Source: Flavobacteriaceae bacterium
Lineage (GTDB): Bacteria > Bacteroidota > Bacteroidia > Flavobacteriales > Flavobacteriaceae
Assembly (NCBI GenBank): GCA_024743095.1
Contig: JANSXF010000011.1
Coordinates: 1 to 64,000, forward strand
Direction of reading: 5' to 3'
DNA: 64,000 nt
Within the stretch, counting starts at the first letter, position 1, and every line of letters starts with the position of its first letter. A program made the translations under genes and the position numbers. Below are positions 50,247 through 59,915 of this stretch, piece after piece. A model generated the notes under the pieces. The model had not been told where the DNA came from. It saw only the letters and a program-made list of their open reading frames with translations, and did no database searches.

Positions 50247-52792
50247 TTGGTCAATTTAGCCATCATTCTTTGAATACGGTCCGCTAATTTCTCGTTGGAC
50301 AGTTTTTCCCGCAACCTATCGGTGATAATGGGAAAGGAGAGGGGTGTAGGTTGGGAACATTGCTTCCAAACAATTTCCTGTTGCGCAATACGCTCCAGGG
50401 CCAAGCGCAACCTGCCTTCTTCCAATTGGTGCTCAAAAGTTTCGGTGTAGGCTTGTTGGTAGAGCAAATTATCGTCCTCAAAATCACGGAAGACATCGAA
50501 CAAAAGTTCCGAACTGCTTTGCAGATGTTTCATTTTCACTCCTTTTTCTGGATAGCCCGTAAAAACCATTCCGCTGATAACGGCAATATCACGGAATTTT
50601 CGACGGGCCATTTCATTGGAGTTCAAACTTTTTTGAAGGTCGGACAACATATATTCCGGTGTAAAAAGATTGTTGTCCAAAACTTCCTGAATATTGATTT
50701 GCCTGTCGGAAAGCAATTCAAAACCATAATCGTTGAAGGCCAGCGAACAGGTGATAGGTGCCAGCAGGCTGATGCGATAGGCCAACAGACTGCTCATGCC
50801 TTCGTGAATTGCCCTTCCTTCAAACGGGTAAAACATATGATGGTAACCATCACGGGTCTTGAAGGTTTCAATTAAAAATTGATACGGTTGGGGCACTATA
50901 CTTTCTTCCCGTTGTTTGGAAAACATTTGTTGCAATGCTCGTATTTCCTCGGATTGTTCTGAAAACTCCAACTCAGCGGTATATAATTCTTGACGGAGCA
51001 ATTCCGACATTTTTGCAGAGAAACTCAATCGCCCGCCCATCCAACTAGGGACTTTGTTGGTCCTTTTACTGGAATTGCGCACATGGGCCGACATTCCTTT
51101 GATCCGAATGAATTCTAAATTTCGACCGGCAAAGGTGAATACATCCCCCGGACTTAATTTGGAGATAAAATATTCCTCAATACTACCAATATACCCTCCT
51201 TTTTGATAACGAACCGAAATGATAGCGTCGCCAACAATGGTTCCAATCTGGAAGCGGTGCCGCATGGCCACGGCCCTGTTGTTCACTTTGAATTTGCCAT
51301 CTTCTTCAATTTCCACCTTTTTGTATTCGTCGTAACTCTTCAGGCTTTGGCTTCCAATGACCAAAAAATTGAGGAGCCATTGCCATTGTTCTTTGGTCAA
51401 TGTCCGGTAGCAAAATGTTTGTTTGATTTCGGGGTAGATGTCATCCGGATAAAACCCATCGGAAACCGCCAAGGTGGTCAAATACTGGATAAGGACATCA
51501 AAACTGTTCAGGTAGGGAATACGGTCTTCGACGGCGCTGTTCAAAACGGCTTTTTGCATGGCCGAGGCCTCAACTAATTCAATAGCATGTGTGGGCAAAA
51601 AGTAGATGACGCTTTCCACTCCCGGTCTGTGGCCGCTTCGCCCGGCCCGTTGCAAAAAACGTGCTACGCCCTTGGGCCCACCAATTTGTATTACCGTTTC
51701 CACCGGAGCAAAATCCACACCTAGGTCAAGGCTGGAGGTGCAGACCACGGCCCTTAGGCTTTCATTACGGATGGCCTGTTCCACCCAAAGTCGGGTTTCC
51801 TTGTTGATGCTGCCGTGGTGCATCGCCATTTCACCGGCGAACTCGGGATACTTTTCCAGTATTTTTTGGAACCAGATTTCACATTGACTGCGGGTGTTGG
51901 TAAAGAGCAACGTAGTTTTGCTGTTGTGGATGATGGGCACCACTTGATCCAAAAGATGCAACCCCAAATGCCCGCGCCAAGGAAAGGTTTCCATTTCCTT
52001 TGGAATAATACTTTTTACCGTAATTTTTTTATTGAGATTGGCCTTGACCAGAACCGAATTTTCCAACTCCGGGGATGATGGCCCCAATAAAACCTCGCGA
52101 GCCTGTTCCAGGTTTCCGATGGTGGCCGATATGCCCCAAATCCGCAACTCCTTACAGACCGTTTTTAATCGGGACAGGCCCAATTCCATTTGAACGCCCC
52201 GCTTGGTGCCCAAAAGTTCGTGCCATTCATCCACGACAATGGCGGAACAGTCCTTGAATATTTTTTTGTAGCCCTTCGAGGATAACAACAGTTGCAGGCT
52301 TTCCGGGGTCGTGATCAATAGGTCGGGCATGTTGGTCCGCATTTTTGCCCGTTCTTTCGCTGAAGTGTCCCCGGTTCGGATGCCTACTGTCATTTGTGTT
52401 TCCAAATCTTGGGTAATACGCTCCGCAGATTGTTTTATTTCTTGGGAAAGTGCCCGCAAGGGCGTAATCCATATGGCTTTCAGCCCTTTTTTGTGCTTAG
52501 TTTTATAGTTCGGATGGTTTTTGATGTAGTTGAGCATGATCGGAAACCAAAGTGCATAGGTTTTCCCGCTTCCCGTGGGAGCGTTCAAAAGTCCGTGTTT
52601 GCCATCCAAAAAAGCTTTCCAGCTTTCTTTTTGAAACGGGAATGGTGTCCAATTTTGTTCTTGGAACCAATTTTCGGCAATATGGAAGAGTTCGGAATCT
52701 TGCAGTGTGTTAAAACTTAGGTTTGAAAATACGAATTTCTTTAGTGCGTTTGTACCCGGTATTTTGCGATAAGATTTATATTTGTGCCACAA
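50243..52792 (-). CDS. ligase-associated DNA damage response DEXH-box helicase (Lhr-like)
   Basis: ATP-dependent 3'-5' helicase of the Lhr type. Walker A APTGSGKT near residue 70, DEWH near 188, SAT motif III (GISATIG) near 220, then the conserved helicase C-terminal domain with GGPKGVARFLQRAGRSGHRPG near 377. Lhr-type winged-helix and core domains follow. The frame begins with TTG at 52792; in-frame upstream ATG is absent. The family-like start would be near NTLQDSELFHIAENW, where the codon is CTG, so the true start is uncertain. Forms a 4-base overlap operon with PdeM. Confidence 0.88.
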   Translation of the reverse strand: MWHKYKSYRKIPGTNALKKFVFSNLSFNTLQDSELFHIAENWFQEQNWTPFPFQKESWKAFLDGKHGLLNAPTGSGKTYALWFPIMLNYIKNHPNYKTKHKKGLKAIWITPLRALSQEIKQSAERITQDLETQMTVGIRTGDTSAKERAKMRTNMPDLLITTPESLQLLLSSKGYKKIFKDCSAIVVDEWHELLGTKRGVQMELGLSRLKTVCKELRIWGISATIGNLEQAREVLLGPSSPELENSVLVKANLNKKITVKSIIPKEMETFPWRGHLGLHLLDQVVPIIHNSKTTLLFTNTRSQCEIWFQKILEKYPEFAGEMAMHHGSINKETRLWVEQAIRNESLRAVVCTSSLDLGVDFAPVETVIQIGGPKGVARFLQRAGRSGHRPGVESVIYFLPTHAIELVEASAMQKAVLNSAVEDRIPYLNSFDVLIQYLTTLAVSDGFYPDDIYPEIKQTFCYRTLTKEQWQWLLNFLVIGSQSLKSYDEYKKVEIEEDGKFKVNNRAVAMRHRFQIGTIVGDAIISVRYQKGGYIGSIEEYFISKLSPGDVFTFAGRNLEFIRIKGMSAHVRNSSKRTNKVPSWMGGRLSFSAKMSELLRQELYTAELEFSEQSEEIRALQQMFSKQREESIVPQPYQFLIETFKTRDGYHHMFYPFEGRAIHEGMSSLLAYRISLLAPITCSLAFNDYGFELLSDRQINIQEVLDNNLFTPEYMLSDLQKSLNSNEMARRKFRDIAVISGMVFTGYPEKGVKMKHLQSSSELLFDVFRDFEDDNLLYQQAYTETFEHQLEEGRLRLALERIAQQEIVWKQCSQPTPLSFPIITDRLREKLSNEKLADRIQRMMAKLTK

Positions 52793-52802
52793 AATTCAAG
52801 AT

Positions 52803-53231
52803 ATGCCAATTTTAGATCTTTACGAGCACGGAGACCACAAGAAGAATTTGGCCCATTTTGCCACTTTGGCAAGTTTGGCCGCGGTGGATGGTGAAATCAA
52901 TCCAAAGGAAAAAGCGATTTTGGATAAGTTTGCGTTTAAGCTCGACATTACCGAAGATGAATTCAAAGAGGTAATGAAAAAGGAGAACAAATATCCTATC
53001 GAAACTCCTCATAGTGGAGAGCAAAGGTATATGAGGCTATTCGAATTTTTTCAAATTATCTTCTCTGACCACGATATTGACGATGAGGAGCGTAAAATTG
53101 TAGAAAAGTATGCCATTGGCCTAGGTTTTTCTCCAAAATCGGCAGCAGAGATCGTCGATAAATCGATCAAAATATTTACCGGAAAAATTCCATTCGAGGA
53201 CTACCACGAATTAATGAAGCGCAAAAGCTAG
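52803..53231 (+). CDS. TerB-like protein
   Basis: 142 aa from the ATG at 52803 ([10 protein letters not shown]). The helical pattern ([32 protein letters not shown] and [28 protein letters not shown]) with the acidic motif DGEINPKE followed later by DHDIDDEE matches TerB/tellurite-resistance-like or related co-chaperone domains that may bind metal. It is divergent from the helicase and ends 4 bases into fbp. Role unknown. Confidence 0.8.
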   Translation: MPILDLYEHGDHKKNLAHFATLASLAAVDGEINPKEKAILDKFAFKLDITEDEFKEVMKKENKYPIETPHSGEQRYMRLFEFFQIIFSDHDIDDEERKIVEKYAIGLGFSPKSAAEIVDKSIKIFTGKIPFEDYHELMKRKS

Positions 53232-54235
53232 GACTTTGCCATAAATTCCTCTGCTTTTTCTACCATTTTTTTGCTTCCACAGAAAAATGGGACCCGTTCG
53301 TGCAGCTCAGTAGGTTGTATGTCCATAATACGTTTATAGCCATCGCTGGCTTTACCATTGGCCTGTTCGGCCAAAAATGCCATCGGGTTGCATTCGTACA
53401 ACAAACGGAGTTTTCCATTTTGGACCTTGCTACTTTTTGGGTACATATAGATTCCCCCCTTGATCATGTTGCGGTGAAAGTCAGAAACCAGTGATCCAAT
53501 ATATCTTGAGGTATATGGCCTATCGCCTTCCTCCATTTGGCAATACTTGATGTAATCCTTCACTCCCTGTGGAAAATGGATGTAGTTTCCTTCGTTTACA
53601 GAGTAAATTTGACCTGTTTCCGGAAATTGCATGTTCGGGTGGGATAGGTAAAATGTGCCCAGCGCTGGATTCAAGGTAAAACCATTCACGCCATGTCCCG
53701 TTGTGTAGACGTACATGGTAGAGGTTCCATAGATGATGTAACCTGCGGCAATCTGGTTCCGTCCCGGTTGGAGAAAATCTTCCAGGGTCACTGGGGTTCC
53801 AACCGGTGTGACCCTACGGTAAATGGAAAAAATGGTGCCTACGGAAACATTTACATCAATATTGGACGAACCGTCCAAGGGGTCTATCAAAACCACATAT
53901 TTGTTTTGGTGCTGTTTGTCAAAACTGTTGATGGTGATAAAATCGTCTTCCTCTTCCGAGGCTATACCACAAACAATTTCACGGTTTTTCAAGGTCTGTA
54001 TGAATTTTTCATTGGCCAGAACATCCAGTTTTTGTTGGTTTTCACCTTGGATATTGGTCTCACCTGCGGCACCAATAATATCCACCAATCCGGCTTTGTT
54101 TACCTCGTGGTTTACCACTTTTGCGGCCAAACGGATACCGTTCAGCAATCTTGAAAGTTCCCCGGAAGTGTATTGAAATGATTCTTGGTTGGCGATGATA
54201 AATTCGCCCATGGTTAGTCGTTGTTTGTCAAACAT
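53228..54235 (-). CDS. fbp: fructose-1,6-bisphosphatase, class 1
   Basis: Hydrolyses fructose-1,6-bisphosphate to fructose-6-phosphate, the gluconeogenic control step. Family features: [22 protein letters not shown] near 25, the metal-binding [12 protein letters not shown] near 118, [14 protein letters not shown] and [28 protein letters not shown] near 275. 335 aa. The ATG at 54235 ([12 protein letters not shown]) fits the family start; the ATG 8 codons later is also possible. The 4-base overlap with the TerB gene is convergent. Confidence 0.95.
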   Translation of the reverse strand: MFDKQRLTMGEFIIANQESFQYTSGELSRLLNGIRLAAKVVNHEVNKAGLVDIIGAAGETNIQGENQQKLDVLANEKFIQTLKNREIVCGIASEEEDDFITINSFDKQHQNKYVVLIDPLDGSSNIDVNVSVGTIFSIYRRVTPVGTPVTLEDFLQPGRNQIAAGYIIYGTSTMYVYTTGHGVNGFTLNPALGTFYLSHPNMQFPETGQIYSVNEGNYIHFPQGVKDYIKYCQMEEGDRPYTSRYIGSLVSDFHRNMIKGGIYMYPKSSKVQNGKLRLLYECNPMAFLAEQANGKASDGYKRIMDIQPTELHERVPFFCGSKKMVEKAEEFMAKS

Positions 54236-54260
54236 TGGGAAAGACTGTTTTATTTACGGA

Positions 54261-54290
54261 CAAATATCGGGCATTTTGTGAAACTACAAC
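54261..54290 (-). promoter_or_regulatory. possible promoter of fbp
   Basis: Minus strand GTTG (54290-54287), 18-base spacer, GATATTTG (54268-54261), one base away from the TAnnTTTG consensus. It lies about 26 bases before the ATG at 54235. Confidence 0.35.
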
Positions 54291-54348
54291 GTTTTCGAAG
54301 GACTTTAATTATGTAAATTTATAACTTTGAGTTTTATTTGTAACAATT

Positions 54349-54831
54349 ATGGAGTATACAATCAGGGAGGCGCGACCAACGGATATGGAACAGGTTTTGA
54401 AATTGATCCAGGAATTGGCCGATTTTGAAAAGGAATCCGATGCTGTTGAAATATCCGAGCAAGATTTAATGGAACATGGTTTCGGTGATCAGAGGTTGTT
54501 CCATTGTTTTGTTGCAGATACGCAAGATGGGATTGTAGGTATAGCCTTGGTCTATTCAAGATATTCTACCTGGAAGGGCCCTGCCATTCACTTGGAAGAT
54601 TTGATCGTATCCGAAAAGATGCGTGGAAGCGGCCTGGGAACAGCCTTGCTAAACGAGGTGGTGAAGTATGGTGCCAGTCTGGGGGTAAAGCGCATTTGCT
54701 GGGAAGTATTGGACTGGAACGAACCAGCCATCGAGTTTTATGAAAAGAAAGGGGCCAATGTGCTAAGGGATTGGGACGTGGTTCAATTGGATGAAAAAGG
54801 AATCAAAAATTATATGGAAAGCCTTAATTAA
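54349..54831 (+). CDS. GNAT acetyltransferase, diamine/polyamine-like
   Basis: 160 aa GNAT fold: YTIREARPTDMEQVLKLIQELADFE at the start, IHLEDLIVSEKMRGSGLGTALLNEVV (acetyl-CoA pyrophosphate loop) near 83, RICWEVLDWNEPAIEFYEKKGA near 112. The combination and length resemble spermidine/diamine N-acetyltransferases (SSAT) of bacteria; thus polyamines are a likely substrate but not proven. Thirty bases upstream of aspartate kinase, probably co-transcribed with it. TAACTTTG at 54322-54329 could serve as its -7 element. Confidence 0.82.
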   Translation: MEYTIREARPTDMEQVLKLIQELADFEKESDAVEISEQDLMEHGFGDQRLFHCFVADTQDGIVGIALVYSRYSTWKGPAIHLEDLIVSEKMRGSGLGTALLNEVVKYGASLGVKRICWEVLDWNEPAIEFYEKKGANVLRDWDVVQLDEKGIKNYMESLN

Positions 54832-54860
54832 GGCCGACCAAATATCAGAATATAAAATAC

Positions 54861-56111
54861 ATGAGAGTATTTAAGTTTGGGGGCGCATCGGTCAAAGATG
54901 CAGATGCGGTAAAAAATGTAGTGAACGTTTTACAGGAAGTCGGTTACAACGATACATTGGTGGTGATCTCGGCCATGGGAAAAACCACCAACGCCATGGA
55001 AAAGGTGGTGGAGTCCTATTTTAACGATAAGGATGAGGTCAATGCCTCTATCCAAGAAGTTATCGATTATCACAATGGGATTTTGTCCGATCTTTTCCAA
55101 AACCCGGGCCATCCCGTTTATGCGAAAGTTAAGGTCCTTTTTGAAGAGGTAAAAGGATTTTTGGCCTGGAACAAATCACCTAAATATGCTTTTGTTTATG
55201 ATCAGGTGGTGTGTTATGGAGAACTGTTGTCCACTACCATCGTAAGTGACTACTTAAACGAAATTGGTATTGCCAACGAATGGTTGGATGTTCGTACATT
55301 GATCAAAACGGACAATAGCAATAGGGATGCCCAAGTAAATTGGGAGCGTACCCAGCAAGAAGTGGTTGCCAAAGTGGATGTCTCCAAATTGAACATTACC
55401 CAAGGTTTTTTGGGCAGTGACGACAACAACTTTACCACTACCTTGGGACGAGAGGGTTCCGATTACTCCGCTGCAATTTTGGCCTATTGCCTCAATGCAG
55501 AATCTGTGACGATTTGGAAGGATGTTCCCGGTGTTTTGAACGCGGACCCCAGAAACTTCGAAAACGCCCGGTTGTTGGACAAGATTTCGTACCGCGAGGC
55601 CATTGAACTTGCGTTTTACGGAGCTTCGGTAATTCACCCAAAGACATTGCAGCCTTTACAGCGTAAGGAAATTCCCTTAAAAGTAAAATCGTTTGTGAAT
55701 CCCAAGGACAAGGGAACTACGGTAGGCAAGGGCAATGGTATAGAGCCAAAAGTACCCTGTTTTATCGTGAAGAAAAATCAGGTCTTGCTAAAATTGTCTT
55801 CCCTGGACTTTTCCTTTATTGTAGAGGATAACATCAGCGAAATTTTCAAGCTGTTCCATGATCATAGATTAAAGGTGGACTTGATCCAGAATTCCGCTAT
55901 TAGTTTCTCAGTTTGTTTAGATAATAAGTTTAGAGGCTTACCTCCTTTGTTGGATGAACTAAAAAGAAAATTCAAAGTTGTCTGCCACGAGGATGTGTCC
56001 CTTTATACCATCCGCCATTTTAACGATGATTCTGTCAAATCCCTTCAAAATGGAAAGTCCGTTTTGGTAGAACAAAGAGGTAAGGAAACGGTTCAATTGG
56101 TTGTAAAATAA
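54861..56111 (+). CDS. aspartate kinase
   Basis: Phosphorylates aspartate as the first step toward lysine, threonine and methionine. KFGGASVKDAD at residues 4-14, DVRTLIKTDNSNRD near 148, ITQGFLGSDDNNFTTTLGREGSDYSA near 178, and C-terminal ACT domains (LLKLSSLDFSFIVEDNISE; LIQNSAISFSVCLDN). 416 aa is typical of the single-function bacteroidete enzyme. The stop is 78 bases from the OlsF start; no hairpin of note between them. Confidence 0.94.
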   Translation: MRVFKFGGASVKDADAVKNVVNVLQEVGYNDTLVVISAMGKTTNAMEKVVESYFNDKDEVNASIQEVIDYHNGILSDLFQNPGHPVYAKVKVLFEEVKGFLAWNKSPKYAFVYDQVVCYGELLSTTIVSDYLNEIGIANEWLDVRTLIKTDNSNRDAQVNWERTQQEVVAKVDVSKLNITQGFLGSDDNNFTTTLGREGSDYSAAILAYCLNAESVTIWKDVPGVLNADPRNFENARLLDKISYREAIELAFYGASVIHPKTLQPLQRKEIPLKVKSFVNPKDKGTTVGKGNGIEPKVPCFIVKKNQVLLKLSSLDFSFIVEDNISEIFKLFHDHRLKVDLIQNSAISFSVCLDNKFRGLPPLLDELKRKFKVVCHEDVSLYTIRHFNDDSVKSLQNGKSVLVEQRGKETVQLVVK

Positions 56112-56189
56112 GAGCTTAGTCTTAACGATTGTGTAAAAAGAGCTCTTAGGTTTATTTTCTATCTTTACAGGTACCTAAAAATTTTTTCT

Positions 56190-58010
56190 ATGGGTTTGGT
56201 TTCTGCTAAAGAGGTGGCGAAGGTCATCCACTTGGACAAATATGGCTTTTTGGGCACGTTTGTGGGATGGCTGTTGATGAAAGCCACTCGAATTAGCACC
56301 ATCAATAGATTTTATGATAAGAACAAGGACCTTTCGGGTCCAGAATTTTTGGATGCTATTCTCCATCACTACGAAATTGATTTTGAGATTCCGGAGGAGG
56401 ATTTAAAAAGGCTTCCAAAATCCGGTCCGTATATCACCATAAGCAACCATCCGTTGGGGGGAATCGATGGTGTGTTGTTGCTCAAACTATTGTTGAACGA
56501 ACGACCTGATTATAAAATAATAGCCAACTTTTTGTTGCATAGGATTGAGCCGTTGAAGCCCTATATAATGCCGGTGAATCCGTTTGAAGGCCACAAGGAC
56601 GCCAAGAGTAGTATCGTAGGCTTTAAGAATGCGCTACAGCACCTTCGCGATGGCCATCCCCTGGGAATTTTCCCGGCGGGTGAGGTATCCACCTATCGAG
56701 ATGGAAAATTGGTGGTGGACCGACCTTGGGAAGAGGCGGCCATAAAATTGATACGAAAGGCAGAGGTGCCGGTAGTGCCCATTTATTTTCATGCCAAGAA
56801 CAGTAGGTTGTTTTATCGATTGTCCAAAATTGACGATGTCTTCCGAACGGCAAAGTTGCCTTCAGAACTTACTTCGCAGAGCAGACGCCCCATAAAAGTC
56901 CGGATAGGCCAGCCTATTTCGGTCAATACCCAAAATGAGGAAAAAACCTTGGAGGATTTTGCGGAACTGCTCCGAAAAAAAACCTATTTGTTGGCCAATG
57001 CGTTTGAAAAGGAACGGTTCTTGGACAAAGTGCCGACATCCCTTAAAATCCCTAAACCCCCTCAAAAAATTGCCACTGCCATTAGCGCAAAAGTACTGGA
57101 AGGCGAGATAGAAAAGCTAAGGGAAAAGGATTGTCGAATGCTCCAGAGCAAAAATTATGAGGTGTTTTTGGCCCAGGCGAAGGACATGCCTTTTTGCTTG
57201 AACGAGATTGGAAGACAGCGCGAGGTTACATTTAGGGAAGTAGGAGAGGGCACCAATAACGCCATTGATCTTGATAAGTTTGATTCCTATTATCATCATT
57301 TGTTTTTATGGGACGATGATTCCAAGGCCATTGTGGGAGCCTACCGGATGGGATTGGGTTCGGAGATCTTCAATAAATATGGGATCGATGGTTTTTACCT
57401 TCAAGATCTTTTCCGATTTGAGCCCGAACTGTACGGAATGATGGAGAAGTCCATCGAGATGGGCAGGGCATACATTGTGAAGGAATATCAGCAAAAACCC
57501 ATGCCGTTGTTCCTGCTTTGGAAGGGTATCGTGCATACGACCTTAAGGCATCCTGAGCACAGATACTTGATTGGCGGGGTTAGCATAAGCAACCAATTTT
57601 CAAACTTTTCCAAGTCGCTGATGATCGAGTTCATGAAATCCAATTACTGGGATCCCTATGTGGCACAATACATCCGCCCCAAAAAAGAATTCAAGGTAAA
57701 ATTGAAGGATGCGGACAAAGAGTTTGTATTTGATGAAACCCAAGCGGATCTGAACAAGTTTGATAAGCTGATCAGTGAAGTGGAACCTGGAAACTTGCGA
57801 TTACCTGTATTGATCAAAAAGTACATCAAACAAAATGCGAAGGTGGTGGCATTCAATGTAGACCCCTTGTTCAACAATTCTGTGGATGGTTTGATGTACA
57901 TCCGTATCGCAGACCTTCCAGAGAGTACTGTAAAGCCAGTGATGGAGGAGTTTCAGGCCGAGCTGGAACGCAAGGTGGCCGAAGGAAATGGTACTGCTGA
58001 GGAAGGTTAG
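56190..58010 (+). CDS. olsF: bifunctional ornithine lipid synthase OlsF-like
   Basis: Fusion of two acyltransferases. N-terminal PlsC/OlsA-type domain (about 1-280): NHPLGGIDG near 85 (H-x4-D catalytic motif) and GIFPAGEVSTY near 159. C-terminal GNAT-type OlsB-like domain (about 320-480): FCLNEIGRQREVTFREVGEGTNNAIDLDKFDSYYHHLFLWDD and VGAYRMGLGSEIF. This domain order matches OlsF, shown in Flavobacterium johnsoniae and Serratia to make ornithine lipids. Such phosphorus-free membrane lipids replace phospholipids in phosphate limitation. 606 aa. Overlaps the next gene by 4 bases in a convergent way. Confidence 0.88.
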   Translation: MGLVSAKEVAKVIHLDKYGFLGTFVGWLLMKATRISTINRFYDKNKDLSGPEFLDAILHHYEIDFEIPEEDLKRLPKSGPYITISNHPLGGIDGVLLLKLLLNERPDYKIIANFLLHRIEPLKPYIMPVNPFEGHKDAKSSIVGFKNALQHLRDGHPLGIFPAGEVSTYRDGKLVVDRPWEEAAIKLIRKAEVPVVPIYFHAKNSRLFYRLSKIDDVFRTAKLPSELTSQSRRPIKVRIGQPISVNTQNEEKTLEDFAELLRKKTYLLANAFEKERFLDKVPTSLKIPKPPQKIATAISAKVLEGEIEKLREKDCRMLQSKNYEVFLAQAKDMPFCLNEIGRQREVTFREVGEGTNNAIDLDKFDSYYHHLFLWDDDSKAIVGAYRMGLGSEIFNKYGIDGFYLQDLFRFEPELYGMMEKSIEMGRAYIVKEYQQKPMPLFLLWKGIVHTTLRHPEHRYLIGGVSISNQFSNFSKSLMIEFMKSNYWDPYVAQYIRPKKEFKVKLKDADKEFVFDETQADLNKFDKLISEVEPGNLRLPVLIKKYIKQNAKVVAFNVDPLFNNSVDGLMYIRIADLPESTVKPVMEEFQAELERKVAEGNGTAEEG

Positions 58011-58498
58011 TCCATCCCAACACTGTTGCTTCTTCTCTCGAACAAGAGATTGTCTTTCCAAACCCCATGGATCCTGCCGACACGTTCCCGCTTTCCTATG
58101 TAACGGAAACCTGTTTTTTCGTGTAGTTTGATGCTTGCTGTATTCTCTGGAAATACACCGGATTGTATGGTCCAATAACCTGCTTTTTCACTTTCTTCGA
58201 TTAAATGGTGCATCAACAGTTTGCCAACGCCCTTCCCACGGTTTTTATCAGAAATGTAGACACTTACTTCGGCCACTCCACCATAAACACAGCGACTGGA
58301 AACTGGGGAGAGTGCTGCCCACCCCACAATTATACCATCATTCTTAGCTACCAAACGGCACTCTTGGGTATGGGCATTGTCCCACTGTTCATAAGAGGGG
58401 GCTTTGGTCTCAAAAGTGGCAAGGCCCGTAGCTATTCCTTCCAAATATATGGCGGAGACCTCTTGCCAATCCGAAGGCTTCATAGTTCCGATAGTCAT
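58007..58498 (-). CDS. GNAT acetyltransferase, phosphinothricin N-acetyltransferase family
   Basis: 163 aa. The layout MKPSDWQEVSAIYLEGIATGLATFE, GGVAEVSVYISDKNRGKGVGKLLMHHLIEESEKAG and GVFPENTASIKLHEKTGFRYIGKRERVG is the signature of the PAT/bar family, which acetylates glufosinate-like amino acids or other small amines in their natural role. In environmental bacteria, native substrates include methionine sulfoximine-like compounds; not proven here. Single minus-strand gene with a terminator upstream of the next. Confidence 0.88.
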   Translation of the reverse strand: MTIGTMKPSDWQEVSAIYLEGIATGLATFETKAPSYEQWDNAHTQECRLVAKNDGIIVGWAALSPVSSRCVYGGVAEVSVYISDKNRGKGVGKLLMHHLIEESEKAGYWTIQSGVFPENTASIKLHEKTGFRYIGKRERVGRIHGVWKDNLLFERRSNSVGMD

Positions 58499-58543
58499 AT
58501 GAAAGGCTTATTTATTGTAATATTACGATGAATAAATGTTCAA

Positions 58544-58574
58544 AAAAAGCCAAATATCATTAATTTGGCTTTTT
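58544..58574 (-). terminator. intrinsic terminator after the DUF4870-like gene
   Basis: AAAAAGCCAAAT, seven-base loop, ATTTGGCTTTTT. The minus-strand T run makes it a terminator for the gene ending at 58581; the opposite T run is also present. Confidence 0.75.
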
Positions 58575-58580
58575 AAAATT

Positions 58581-58967
58581 TTATAGGCTTTTGAACCAAT
58601 CTTGGAAATATTCACCCACAAGAAATACGGGTTTTTTATTTCCATTTATGGCTCCTATTAAACTTACAATCCATAAAATGAGTGGAAAAATCCAAGCAAT
58701 AAAGTTAATTATAGGAATAATTCCCAGTACAATTCCTAGCAAACCGATTCCTAAGGTTTGTCTTATATAAAAGGAACCAATTTCCGTTTTATTGCTGCTG
58801 TTCATTATCAAAGCGATAATCCAGCCGATTATTGTTAGGTGAGCTACAATGGCAACCGTTTTACCACTATCTGGGTTTGCAGGATCAAAGGCTTTGTTTA
58901 CATCCTCTTTAAAATCCTTTGCAGCTTCTTCAGCTTTATCGCCAAAATCTTTTTTTTCTTCCGACAT
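58581..58967 (-). CDS. DUF4870-like membrane protein
   Basis: Start MSEEKKDFGDKAEEAAKDFKEDV (58967). An acidic, charged N-terminal helix (about 1-35), then hydrophobic segments (HLTIIGWIIALIMN, FYIRQTLGIGLLGIVLGIIPIINFIAWIFPLILWIVSLIGAING) and a short C terminus (VFLVGEYFQDWFKSL). The Tic20/DUF4870-like layout suggests a small polytopic membrane protein; function unknown. Starts 53 bases after the VOC gene. Confidence 0.83.
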   Translation of the reverse strand: MSEEKKDFGDKAEEAAKDFKEDVNKAFDPANPDSGKTVAIVAHLTIIGWIIALIMNSSNKTEIGSFYIRQTLGIGLLGIVLGIIPIINFIAWIFPLILWIVSLIGAINGNKKPVFLVGEYFQDWFKSL

Positions 58968-59019
58968 TTTATTTAATGTGTTGGTTAATGAAGGATAAAT
59001 GTAACAAATAATTTGATAT

Positions 59020-59406
59020 CTATAGAAAGGCTTTATCAACAGGTTCCCATAGTTCGAGTTTGTTTCCTTCGGGATCCAATATCCAACCGAATTTACCATA
59101 TTCATATTCTTGCATTTCCCCTACCACGGTGACGCCTTCCTTTTTCAGTACCTCAAGTAGTTCCACCAAGTTTTCTACTCTAAAGTTCATCATGAACTGT
59201 TTTTCGCTCGGCTTAAAATATTCGGTTTTCTCCTCCATCGGGCTCCATTGCGTAGAACAGTCGTTACCTTCTTTGTCCTTCCACCAAAAGGTACATCCGT
59301 ATCTGTCCGTGTTCAGTCCCAGATGGTTTTTGTACCATTGTTTAATATGGTCCGGATTCTTGCTTTTAAAGAAAAACCCGCCCAATCCCGTTACTCTATT
59401 TTTCAT
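59020..59406 (-). CDS. VOC-family (glyoxalase/bleomycin-resistance-like) protein
   Basis: 128 aa single beta-alpha-beta-beta-beta module: GLGGFFFKSKNPDHIKQWYKNHLGLNT at the start and EKKFMMNFRVENLVELLEVLKKEGVTVVGEMQEYEYGKFGWILDPEGNKLELWEP at the end, the standard VOC end EGNKLELWEP with its metal Glu. Could be a dioxygenase or binding protein; substrate unknown. Overlaps the DUF1801 gene by 4 bases. Confidence 0.88.
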   Translation of the reverse strand: MKNRVTGLGGFFFKSKNPDHIKQWYKNHLGLNTDRYGCTFWWKDKEGNDCSTQWSPMEEKTEYFKPSEKQFMMNFRVENLVELLEVLKKEGVTVVGEMQEYEYGKFGWILDPEGNKLELWEPVDKAFL

Positions 59407-59861
59407 GATCTTTTGGTGTTTTTTTCATACAGCACAATCCACTCTTGTGGCGTTATTTTTTGACAAAGCGCTGCAATGAGTTGATAAGGAATAGTATTGA
59501 TGTTGTTAAAGCGGATACAGCTTTTGCCCATATCCAATTTTGTTTTTACGTGTTTAGGGTATTCGGCAACAAACCAATCATGCAGTTCTGGATTGGCATA
59601 GATGCCTGAGTGGTAAAGCGCCACAAAGTTTTTTTGCGATGCAATATTGATGAAGGGGAGCGGTAATTTCGGGTCCACATGATACCCGTCGGGATATATG
59701 GAGTGCGGTACCACAAACCCGATCATTCCATAGTTGATGCATTCCTCAAAACCCTTGTGTAAATTCTGTTTTATGGTGTCCCGAAGTTTGGAAACAGGCT
59801 CCTGTCGTTCAATGGAAAGCTTTGCTATATACTCATCCGGTGTTTTGGCATCTATTGTCAT
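59403..59861 (-). CDS. DUF1801 protein
   Basis: Start MTIDAKTPDEYIAKLSIERQ (59861); the open frame starts 10 codons higher with a different, unlikely N terminus. DUF1801 shape: LRDTIKQNLHKGFEECINYGMIGFVVPHS near 26 and FVALYHSGIYANPELHDWF near 81, then GKSCIRFNNINTIPYQLIAALC. 152 aa. Function unknown, often near VOC or DinB-like genes, as here. Co-transcribed with the VOC gene. Confidence 0.85.
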   Translation of the reverse strand: MTIDAKTPDEYIAKLSIERQEPVSKLRDTIKQNLHKGFEECINYGMIGFVVPHSIYPDGYHVDPKLPLPFINIASQKNFVALYHSGIYANPELHDWFVAEYPKHVKTKLDMGKSCIRFNNINTIPYQLIAALCQKITPQEWIVLYEKNTKRS

Positions 59862-59915
59862 GTGTGGTATATTAATAAATACCAGAGCCAAAAGTTGATT
59901 GGATGGCTTGTAAAG

